Position numbers and translations under genes: made by a program. A DNA stretch of 7,870 nucleotides, taken from positions 1 to 7,870 of the forward strand of contig JANQMO010000048.1 of NCBI GenBank assembly GCA_028280025.1. The letters run 5' to 3'. The DNA comes from Chlorobium sp. (GTDB lineage Bacteria > Bacteroidota > Chlorobiia > Chlorobiales > Chlorobiaceae). Of the stretch, positions 1 to 5,296 are shown one piece after another; position 1 is the stretch's first letter, and each line of letters starts with the position of its first letter. The notes under the pieces were generated by a model. That model was given only the letters and a program-made list of their open reading frames with translations, was not told the origin of the DNA and did no database searches.

Positions 1-3
1 CTA

Positions 4-28
4 GTGTCCCGAATGGTTAATTCTTTGT
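4..28. repeat. Left terminal inverted repeat of the IS630 element
   Basis: This 25-bp end pairs with 1160-1184 on the opposite strand. Matching is perfect over 4-11 and 15-24, with mismatches at 12-14 and 25. The stop codon of the transposase (17-19 on the plus strand) lies inside this repeat, so the gene runs right to the element's end. Confidence 0.9.
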
Positions 29-1105
29 GTTATTCTTGAAACTTTCTTTAGCGTGTTCCACCGATGTTATAATTGATTGAGCACTTTTTGTCCAGATAAA
101 CGGCTTTGCCAGTTCTTTGTTGTGCACACTGATATAGCGGTGTATTGCATCCCTGAGTTCTTTGACATTACTAAAAATACCACGGTACAATGCACGCCGC
201 TCCAACTGGGAGAACCAACTCTCAACGGCATTGAGCCATGAAGCACTCGTTGGCGTAAAGTGGAGTTTGATGCGAGGATGTTTCGAGAGCCATGTTTTGA
301 CTTCCTGGGTTTTGTGGGTACTGCTATTATCAAGGATCAGATGCAGGTCAAGGTGACTTGGTGTTGAGCGTTCAACCTGACGCAGAAAGTCAAGAAATTC
401 TTTCGCTCGATGTCTTTTGGTTACCCTTCCCATGACGGCACCTGTCAGAATATCGAAGGCAGCATAGAGGCTCCGGGTGCCATTTCGCTTGTAATCATGG
501 GTTCTGCGTTCCACTTGTCCGGGTCTGAGTTGAAGCATCGGCTGGGTTCGATCAAGTGCCTGGATTTGTGTTTTTTCATCGATACTCAAGATCATCGCGT
601 TTTCCGGGGGGTTCATATACAAACCCACTACATCAATGACTTTTTCGGCAAAATCAGGATCGTTACTGATCTTGAACGTTTTGAGCACATGCGGTTTCAG
701 CCCTGCTGCTTTCCAGATTTGCTGGACTTGCCAGACGGTAATACCGGCACGCTTGGCCATCAGCCGCAGGCTCCAGTGTGTCGATTCCCGAGGAATGGTA
801 TTCTGAGTCAGTCTCAGGACTTCTTCGACTTTTGCCTTGGTAATCTTTGTCGGCTGACCTGGCCGGGGCAAATCCTTGAGACCATCAAGACCGGATTTCT
901 GATATCGGTTAAGCCAACGATAAACCGTATTGGTCGATGTGTTCAGGTTCTTTGCGACCTCCTCTGCCGTCTGGCCCGCATCGCACAGCGTCACAATGCG
1001 TGCGCGAAAGACCAGGTTTTGAGGTGTCTTATGCGCTCTGAACAAGCGTTCCAATAAGGGGCGATCTTCCGGTCTGAGGCGGTACTCTTTATGTTTTCGT
1101 GCCAT
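17..1105 (-). CDS. IS630-family DDE transposase
   Basis: This 362-residue protein should cut and rejoin the ends of its own element at TA targets. The N-terminal third is a DNA-binding region with a helix-turn-helix at about residues 46-78 (AEEVAKNLNTSTNTVYRWL), followed by a second winged-helix-like segment. The RNase H-fold catalytic part follows. Asp176 lies in ILSIDEKTQ, Asp259 in LILDNSSTHK and Glu295 in SWLNAVESWF, with 35 residues between the second Asp and the Glu. These motifs are typical of IS630 transposases. Length is in the usual range for the family, and no frameshift or internal stop is present, so it may be functional. The ATG at 1103-1105 is the first plausible start inside the element, though no clear ribosome-binding site precedes it. 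The stop is inside the left inverted repeat. A long plus-strand open frame at 410-1057 is only its shadow. Confidence 0.95.
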   Translation of the reverse strand: MARKHKEYRLRPEDRPLLERLFRAHKTPQNLVFRARIVTLCDAGQTAEEVAKNLNTSTNTVYRWLNRYQKSGLDGLKDLPRPGQPTKITKAKVEEVLRLTQNTIPRESTHWSLRLMAKRAGITVWQVQQIWKAAGLKPHVLKTFKISNDPDFAEKVIDVVGLYMNPPENAMILSIDEKTQIQALDRTQPMLQLRPGQVERRTHDYKRNGTRSLYAAFDILTGAVMGRVTKRHRAKEFLDFLRQVERSTPSHLDLHLILDNSSTHKTQEVKTWLSKHPRIKLHFTPTSASWLNAVESWFSQLERRALYRGIFSNVKELRDAIHRYISVHNKELAKPFIWTKSAQSIITSVEHAKESFKNNTKN

Positions 1106-1159
1106 GCTTACAGGTTGTTTTCACAAGATAACCGTAAGATAACACAATTCTTTGTTATA

Positions 1160-1184
1160 ACATAGAATTAACCGGACGGGACAC
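1160..1184. repeat. Right terminal inverted repeat of the IS630 element
   Basis: This is the partner of 4-28, on the promoter-proximal side of the transposase. The outer CGGGACAC block and the inner AGAATTAACC block match the left end in reverse complement. A minus-strand reading frame coming out of the interrupted host gene meets a stop at 1168-1170 inside this repeat. Confidence 0.9.
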
Positions 1185-1186
1185 TA

Positions 1187-1759
1187 GATTCTTTCTGTCC
1201 TCTGCAGAAACGATACCCAAAGCCCCCCCCGACTGAGAGAAGCTTTGATTGAAAGCCAGTTAAAGCCACGCGGCTCGCGGCACAAGCTCCTGCTGAGAAA
1301 TTATATTTACCAACCTCAAATATTTTTTCTGGAGAAAACAAATCCTCCCCTCTTGGAGGTATTGGCATCATTTCTGTTGCTTGGGCTGTTCCTTCAAGGT
1401 TAGACAGTTCCTTCTTATCATCTATATAGAAAATACTGCATTGAATTCTATTGAGGCAGGAAAATCAGAATCTTTTTGCATTGAAGACACTAAACTATCT
1501 GGTTGCCTAACCGGTGATATTCGATACTCGACTCTTTTTTTAATAATTTAGAAAACCCGATAGCATTCCAATTCTTAATTTGAACTTTTATTTGCCTGGT
1601 TCCGTTTTCAGCTGTGGAGGGATTTTCTCGCCTAATGTCCATAACCGAAGTCATCGTCACATCTTCGCTTTCGTTTGTCTCTGTATCAGTAATGTGAAGC
1701 TGCATACTTGAAACAATCTTATCATTTCCCCAAAACGGAACTTGCTTCGGAAATTTCAT
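1187..1759 (-). pseudogene. Frameshifted, IS-interrupted gene of unknown function
   Basis: The start is well supported: ATG at 1757-1759 is preceded by a perfect AGGAGG (1765-1770) five bases upstream. The first frame (75 residues to GFSKLLKK) reaches a run of seven A on the coding strand (plus-strand T at 1535-1541). Staying in that frame gives a stop at 1490. Shifting there opens a frame reading VEYRISPVRQPDS and then SDFPASIEFNAVF. That frame is broken at a four-T run (plus-strand A at 1430-1433), after which a third frame reads YIDDKKELSNLEG and continues to the IS630 junction. Each break is repaired by restoring one lost base in the homopolymer, and the joined product would be about 191 residues before the insertion. 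The product looks soluble, with no signal peptide or membrane segment seen. I do not recognise the family. Genuine decay plus IS insertion is the simplest reading. Homopolymer sequencing error is the main alternative for the shifts. Confidence 0.75.
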
Positions 1760-1764
1760 TACAG

Positions 1765-1770
1765 CCTCCT
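1765..1770 (-). promoter_or_regulatory. Strong ribosome-binding site of the broken gene
   Basis: AGGAGG on the minus strand lies five bases before the ATG at 1757-1759. It is the only consensus Shine-Dalgarno site in the left half and fixes the start of the pseudogene, showing this was once a translated gene. Confidence 0.85.
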
Positions 1771-1787
1771 ATGTTTTTTTTCGCTAA

Positions 1788-1838
1788 CGGCCGAGTTTAC
1801 TCAACTCGGCCGGTGCAGGCGTGCGCAGCGCGCCTGCA
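1788..1838. repeat. Two adjacent strong hairpins upstream of the broken gene
   Basis: Hairpin 1 is a perfect 10-bp stem, CGGCCGAGTT (1788-1797) with AACTCGGCCG (1803-1812), around a five-base loop. Hairpin 2 follows one base later: TGCAGGCGTG (1814-1823) pairs with CGCGCCTGCA (1829-1838), with one T-G wobble and a five-base loop. On the minus strand the pair ends in CGTTAGCG, an A8 run and then the AGGAGG of the broken gene. There is no T tract after the stems in either direction, so a standard intrinsic terminator is unlikely. The paired hairpins with a terminal GTTAG box recall an integron cassette attachment site. The matching AAC box on the far side is not evident, so I leave it as an unassigned structured element. 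Confidence 0.75.
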
Positions 1839-2000
1839 ACATTGTTTATTATCTGCACTACAGAACTTCATGCAATCCTATAGAAAATATGCATATAAAT
1901 ACTGATAATCTGCTTGATGAACGCATGATTCTGGTATTCATGGCAAGAAAAGATATATCTTATACCCCTTATACGGCTTACGCATAATTTTCTCACTTAT

Positions 2001-2124
2001 TATCTTTTCCTCAACATATCTTCACGATTTCGCCATACCTTTCAAAAATAGCAAGCGCACCACAAACCCCGCTCCGTTCAACACCGAGGCGATACCGAAT
2101 GTCGTGCACCGCGTTTCCGCTCAC
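2001..2124. repeat. Diverged intergenic direct repeat, copy 1
   Basis: Two blocks match copy 2 (3171-3352) in the same orientation. By hand alignment, 2001-2056 matches 3171-3225 at about 43 of 56 positions, and 2071-2124 matches 3299-3352 at 45 of 54 positions without a gap. The blocks are 14 bases apart here and 73 in copy 2. Read on the minus strand both second blocks are open, but the nine substitutions fall at all three codon positions, so protein coding is not what preserves them. Confidence 0.8.
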
Positions 2125-2148
2125 GCCGCTCGCCCTACACACAAATCC

Positions 2149-2179
2149 TTAGCTCAGCGCTGCAACGCTGCATTGCTAA
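2149..2179. repeat. Imperfect hairpin downstream of the membrane-protein gene
   Basis: TTAGC (2149-2153) pairs with GCTAA (2175-2179) and CAGCG (2155-2159) with CGCTG (2166-2170), around a six-base loop. An asymmetric internal loop lies between the two stems. It sits about 90 bases past the stop of the minus-strand gene at 2268. No T tract follows on that strand, so a terminator role is uncertain. Confidence 0.5.
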
Positions 2180-2267
2180 ACAGACACTTGGGGAGAATCA
2201 TCAGTAGTTATGCCGCAACACTCACATCCGGCGTTGTCAGGAAATTACAAAGCGAATAGTGAGGATA

Positions 2268-2999
2268 CTATATGATATCGTTGGGCATGGGTTTATCAAG
2301 TTCCAAGATACGTTGCCATTTTCGCGTACAAGCTTCGTAAGATAACCCACCCCTTGTTAATGCTACTATTAGATGGAGCGTGTACGTTGCACATATACCC
2401 AAAATGACAAAAGAACTTCCCGCCCACATAGTACGCTCTGGCGCGGTCAGCTGGATGCCAAAAGGAAGGCTTAATGTAACATCGCTATTTCCCAGGACAG
2501 TATATGCCCCTACACAGCAAATTAGTGAGAGGATTGCGAACGTGTACCAATTTATCATCCAAAAGCGATGTCGCGTTCGAAGTAAAAAAACATCACGAAA
2601 TCGAACTCGCCGTGATTTCATCTCTTCTCGAACAACATCCCAGACCTTTTTCTCGTGTATACGGAACTCTGCTAGAGCGTTTTCATAGCCTAAATATTTG
2701 TAGATAAGCTTGTCAGCACATGCCTGCTTCTCGAGAATTCTTTGATAACCAACAATTCGCGTGATAGTCGTTGCTTTGTCAAAAAAGATCGCCCAGTTCG
2801 GAAGAATAATTGCGAGTGGGGCAAGAAGAGCCAACCCCTTAAAATCGTTGCCAAGAATTGCTGCTAGGCCAAGGATTGCACCTGTCCCAGTAAGAGAAAG
2901 AGTGAAATACTGCAATTGGCACCGCTTCAGGTCTCGTAGGTCAGCCCTCAAAGTCGATATTTCCTGTCTGACGTTATCTTTGAGTTCATCTATATGCAT
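2268..2999 (-). CDS. Four-helix integral membrane protein of unknown function
   Basis: This 243-residue product matches no family I can name. Residues 1-30 form a charged, heptad-like helix (HIDELKDNVRQEISTLRADL). Two hydrophobic segments follow at about 32-49 and 54-73, then a soluble segment of about 75 residues rich in Arg, Lys and Glu, containing TRIVGYQRILEKQ and KVWDVVREEMKSRR. Two more hydrophobic segments lie at about 148-168 and 191-215, and a short polar tail ends in MPNDII. The layout is two helical hairpins joined by a cytoplasm-like linker, with no enzymatic motif. I chose the ATG at 2997-2999 because AGGG lies seven bases upstream. A TTG at 3024-3026 extends the frame by nine residues but has no ribosome-binding site. 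The gene stands alone between related non-coding repeats, next to a decayed gene and an IS, which suggests acquired DNA. The frame is intact, so it is probably functional. Confidence 0.8.
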   Translation of the reverse strand: MHIDELKDNVRQEISTLRADLRDLKRCQLQYFTLSLTGTGAILGLAAILGNDFKGLALLAPLAIILPNWAIFFDKATTITRIVGYQRILEKQACADKLIYKYLGYENALAEFRIHEKKVWDVVREEMKSRRVRFRDVFLLRTRHRFWMINWYTFAILSLICCVGAYTVLGNSDVTLSLPFGIQLTAPERTMWAGSSFVILGICATYTLHLIVALTRGGLSYEACTRKWQRILELDKPMPNDII

Positions 3000-3063
3000 A
3001 CGGTTGCCCTGTATTTTTATGCCCAAGATTAATTAATCATCTGTACGACGGATTTTCTGGCAT

Positions 3064-3079
3064 GTTTCTAACAAGAAAC
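3064..3079. promoter_or_regulatory. Operator-like inverted repeat upstream of the membrane-protein gene
   Basis: GTTTCT (3064-3069) and AGAAAC (3074-3079) are perfect six-base arms around AACA. The site lies between a possible -10 box and the start at 2999, where a repressor could act. No regulator is encoded nearby, so function is inferred from position and symmetry only. Confidence 0.3.
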
Positions 3080-3098
3080 TACATAAATACCGTTCAGT

Positions 3099-3104
3099 AT
3101 TATA
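3099..3104 (-). promoter_or_regulatory. Possible -10 promoter box for the membrane-protein gene
   Basis: The minus strand reads TATAAT here, about 100 bases before the ATG at 2999. No good -35 hexamer is seen 16-18 bases further upstream, and the surroundings are AT-rich, so a chance match is quite possible. Confidence 0.3.
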
Positions 3105-3469
3105 TCATATTTTCATCAGCTATTCACAGCAAGAAGAGGTGGCTCTACTACCGCATATATCTATGCATAATATCTTTTCCCAACACCTCCTCACAATTTC
3201 GCTATATCTGCTGTAAATAACAAGCATTTCACCTCGCTCAGCCCTGCCACCCCCTCTACTGCTTGATTACTCACACCAAGGGTCGGTCGCATGGCTCCGC
3301 TCCGCTTACCACCGAGGCAATACCGAACGTCGCGCACCGCGTGTCCGGTTACTTGGCGTATTTAGCTAAAGCTTACTTATAGAAGAATTAAGACAGTTCT
3401 TTTGGTAGGAGTTGCCGGAACAGTGGCTGGAAAATCGAAAGAGCGTGGGGGGTGCGCCCTTTTCATTCA
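3105..3469. other. Non-coding spacer between membrane-protein gene and zinc peptidase
   Basis: I find no gene here. The stretch holds copy 2 of the direct repeat (3171-3352) and, just after it, the ten-base palindrome TTTAGCTAAA (3361-3370). A G-rich patch followed by TTTT (about 3445-3463) lies just past the peptidase stop but gives only a three-base stem, so I do not call a terminator. A minus-strand frame stays open for about 60 codons through the repeat but lacks a start signal and coding-type conservation. Confidence 0.6.
3171..3352. repeat. Diverged intergenic direct repeat, copy 2
   Basis: This is the partner of 2001-2124, about 1.17 kb away in the same orientation. Its two matching blocks are 3171-3225 and 3299-3352. 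The 73 bases between them, including the reiterated GCTCCGCTCCGC near 3294-3305, have no counterpart in copy 1, so one copy gained or lost sequence. Together the copies bracket the four-helix membrane-protein gene. Confidence 0.8.
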
Positions 3470-4162
3470 TCAGTTCCTCCTGTTCATAATTGTAATGAAG
3501 TAAAGGAGCTGCATGATGGCCTGTGCGGCAGCGGCGACATACGTTAACGCGGCAGCGTCGAGCACGGCGTTGACCCCCTTGAGCTCTTGTCTCGAGACGA
3601 TTCCCTGTGAAACAAGGATCTGCTTGGCCCGTCTGCTGGCGTCAAATTCAACCGGAAGGGTTACCAGTGCGAAAAGAGCGGTTGCCGCAAAAAGCAGTAT
3701 TCCTGCCCACGCAAGAGTGGTGCCGAGAGAACCTGCCATGAACATACCGATGATGAAGATGATCGGGCCCAGGTTGCTCCCGAATGAAACAACGGGTACC
3801 ATGGCCGAACGGACCTGCAGCGGGAAGTATCCCTTTTTGTCCTGCAGTGCGTGTCCCGCTTCATGGGCAGCGACACCGACAGAGGCTATGCTGGGAAGCT
3901 CATAGACCTGTTCGCTCAAGCGCAGCTTCTTCTTTCCGGGATCGTAATGGTCGGAGAGCATGCCGCGCGTCTCTTCGACATCCACATTGCCGAGACCGCT
4001 GCGATCGAGGATCATGCGCGCTGCCTGGGCGCCATTGATCCGGTTTGCAAGCGTTACCTGCGAGTACTTTTTAAATGCGGATTTAACCCTGAACTGCGCC
4101 CAGAGGCCCAGGAGAAGCGGCGGCAGAGCAAACACAAAATATAAAGGATCGAAGTAAAACAT
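3470..4162 (-). CDS. YugP-type membrane zinc metallopeptidase
   Basis: The 230-residue product fits the neutral zinc metallopeptidase family typified by Bacillus YugP (Pfam Zn_peptidase_2). A hydrophobic N-terminal segment (about 5-22) is followed by a soluble part containing GAQAARMILDRSGL and a DHYDPGKKKLRLSE segment typical of the family. The zinc-binding HEAGH motif is at residues 100-104, with His100 and His104 as ligands and Glu101 as general base. The conserved LPVEFDASRRA (169-179) probably supplies the third ligand through an acidic residue. Further hydrophobic segments lie at about 122-143, 148-170 and 205-225. Length is normal and all key residues are present. Cleavage of membrane or envelope proteins is likely, but the substrate is unknown. 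The ATG at 4160-4162 places the first helix at the N-terminus; no clear ribosome-binding site precedes it. It lies 124 bases downstream of the dehydrogenase gene on the same strand and might be cotranscribed. Confidence 0.9.
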   Translation of the reverse strand: MFYFDPLYFVFALPPLLLGLWAQFRVKSAFKKYSQVTLANRINGAQAARMILDRSGLGNVDVEETRGMLSDHYDPGKKKLRLSEQVYELPSIASVGVAAHEAGHALQDKKGYFPLQVRSAMVPVVSFGSNLGPIIFIIGMFMAGSLGTTLAWAGILLFAATALFALVTLPVEFDASRRAKQILVSQGIVSRQELKGVNAVLDAAALTYVAAAAQAIMQLLYFITIMNRRN

Positions 4163-4214
4163 ATGATCAGACGTCTTGTATTGTCAATGGTTATTCTGGA
4201 CTAAAATGTACGGC

Positions 4215-4240
4215 AGGAGATGCTGCTTTCGGCATATCCT
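4215..4240. repeat. Short hairpin between the dehydrogenase and peptidase genes
   Basis: AGGAGATGC (4215-4223) pairs with GCATATCCT (4232-4240) with one mismatch and an eight-base loop. It lies between two minus-strand genes. No U-rich run directly follows on that strand, so it may be a weak attenuator, an RNA-processing site or chance. Confidence 0.35.
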
Positions 4241-4286
4241 CCATGTGGTTTGACGACGTGAAAGATAATTTCCGGCGGCTGACGGG

Positions 4287-5096
4287 TTACTCCGCCTGCC
4301 ATTCAGATGCCCGGTTTATCTTCGATTTTGTTCGCCTTCCAAGTACCATGCCTATTTTAAGCAGGAGATTTCTCGGAAGCAGTCGCCCGGTATGGATAAT
4401 GAGCTTGTTGAGGAAGCCGGGGATCGTATAGGGTTTTTTACTTTCCAGAGCACGTATCGCGTCCTGTACGACTTTCTTCGATGAACCGACCGGCAGGAGC
4501 GTCGAATGCGGATCGATACCTGCGCTATGGTATATATCGGTCTCTGTCAGGCCGGGACACAATGCAAGGACAGATACTCCCGAGCCTTTAAGCTCTTCGC
4601 GGATCGATTCGGAAAAAGAGAGCACGAATGATTTTGTTGCGGCATACACAGCGTTGTAGGGGACGCCGGCAAAAGCAAGAATGGAAGATACGTTGACGAT
4701 TTGCCCATTTTTTCTTTCTTTCATGCTTGATACGAACAGCCGTGTCAGCTTGACGAGGGTAAGCATATGCAGAACGATCATTCTCTCGATTTTTTCCAGA
4801 GGCATGGAATCGAAAGCCGAATCATATCCGAAACCTGCGTTATTGATAAGGGTGCGGACAGGAATCTGGTGTGAGTTGCAGAAAGCGAAAACTTTTTCGG
4901 CGCTGTCCGGTAACGATAGATCCTGACTGAAAATCTGTATATCGACGCCATGGTTGTTTTGAAGTCTTGCGGCGAGAGTGCCGAGTTTATCGTGTGAACG
5001 TGCGACAAGAACCAGATTGCTTCCCGAAGCGGCATATTCTTCGGCAAATGTTTTTCCGATTCCCGATGAGGCTCCTGTTATCAATACGTATTCCAT
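4287..5096 (-). CDS. Short-chain dehydrogenase/reductase (DltE-like, classical SDR)
   Basis: This 269-residue protein should catalyse NAD(P)(H)-dependent oxidation or reduction of an unidentified alcohol or carbonyl substrate. It is a complete classical SDR. The nucleotide-binding TGASSGIG is at 7-14, and Arg33 after the second strand favours NADP over NAD. Asp59 lies in the QDLS motif, NNAG is at 85-88, the catalytic Ser138 is in NVSS, and the YAATK motif supplies Tyr151 and Lys155. PG at 181-182 follows. The C-terminal 45 residues are basic and moderately hydrophobic (FLNKLIIHTGRLLPRNLLLK), as in members thought to sit near membranes. Sequence style matches the COG0300 group, in which substrates are mostly unknown. 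The ATG at 5094-5096 begins two residues before the first strand, as expected; no ribosome-binding site is evident. The gene diverges from the NfeD operon across a 200-base intergenic region. Confidence 0.92.
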   Translation of the reverse strand: MEYVLITGASSGIGKTFAEEYAASGSNLVLVARSHDKLGTLAARLQNNHGVDIQIFSQDLSLPDSAEKVFAFCNSHQIPVRTLINNAGFGYDSAFDSMPLEKIERMIVLHMLTLVKLTRLFVSSMKERKNGQIVNVSSILAFAGVPYNAVYAATKSFVLSFSESIREELKGSGVSVLALCPGLTETDIYHSAGIDPHSTLLPVGSSKKVVQDAIRALESKKPYTIPGFLNKLIIHTGRLLPRNLLLKIGMVLGRRTKSKINRASEWQAE

Positions 5097-5210
5097 GGCG
5101 AGTTTTGTGTTTTGGCGAGTTTGTTGCCGGCGTGGTTGGGACTACAGCATCCCATCCACCTGAAGATAACAAATATCGGAAAGGTGCCGAGAAGAATCGA
5201 TGGAACAGAA

Positions 5211-5220
5211 TGACGCGTCA
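5211..5220. promoter_or_regulatory. Perfect 10-bp palindrome in the divergent intergenic region
   Basis: TGACGCGTCA lies between the divergent dehydrogenase (start 5096) and NfeD (start 5297) genes, 76 bases before the NfeD ATG. Just downstream is TTATATTCAG (5231-5240), which could supply an AT-rich -10 (TATATT) for the plus-strand operon, although no good -35 is visible. It could be an operator for either side; evidence is symmetry and position only. Confidence 0.3.
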
Positions 5221-5296
5221 AAAGGTTTGATTATATTCAGATAAACAAGCCTCAGCGAAGGTGGACTACCACTGTTCCCAACAGCTTTTTTCTGTT

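Larger units (their letters stand above)
2..1186 (-). mobile_element. Complete IS630-family insertion sequence
   Basis: The element runs from 4 to 1184 (1,181 bp) between TA dinucleotides at 2-3 and 1185-1186. A TA target duplicated on insertion is the hallmark of the IS630/Tc1-mariner superfamily. Its ends are imperfect inverted repeats. The outermost eight bases, GTGTCCCG (4-11) and CGGGACAC (1177-1184), match perfectly, and both flanks extend the symmetry to CTAG. A second ten-base block, GGTTAATTCT, is also shared. One intact transposase gene fills the element on the minus strand. With full-length transposase, both ends and clean target duplications, the copy looks structurally complete and possibly still mobile. 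It is inserted in the 3' part of the broken gene at 1187-1759. The continuation of that gene lies to the left of the window. Confidence 0.95.
1839..2267. other. Non-coding accessory spacer
   Basis: I see no gene here on either strand. Open frames are short, lack ribosome-binding sites and are interrupted by stops. The stretch is AT-rich up to about 2060, then holds a GC-richer block that is copy 1 of a direct repeat (2001-2124) and a hairpin at 2149-2179. It separates the stop of the four-helix membrane protein (2268) from the twin hairpins. Confidence 0.6.

Noticed and set aside
410..1057. Long plus-strand open frame of 215 codons
   Set aside because: It lies entirely antisense to the intact transposase, has no ribosome-binding site and its product (Cys- and His-rich, irregular) looks like a shadow translation.
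1168..1371. Independent 67-codon minus-strand gene
   Set aside because: Its frame continues upstream of its first ATG into sequence that joins the gene starting at 1759, and its last residues are encoded by the IS end. It is the 3' fragment of the broken gene.
1788..1838. Intrinsic terminator
   Set aside because: The stems are strong but no T tract follows in either orientation. The only homopolymer (T8 at 1774-1781) lies on the wrong side for plus-strand transcription and reads as A on the minus strand.
1708..1987. Overlapping plus-strand open frames
   Set aside because: They run through the hairpins and antisense to the broken gene's start, without a ribosome-binding site, and differ completely between frames.
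3000..3026. TTG start extending the membrane protein by nine residues
   Set aside because: No ribosome-binding site precedes it, while the ATG at 2997-2999 has AGGG at a proper distance.
3171..3360. Minus-strand open frame of about 60 codons through repeat copy 2
   Set aside because: No start signal is present, and differences from copy 1 are spread over all codon positions, which argues against coding constraint.
5261..5296. GTG start for nfeD at 5261
   Set aside because: It would place 12 polar residues before the signal peptide and has no convincing ribosome-binding site; the ATG at 5297 gives a normal signal sequence.
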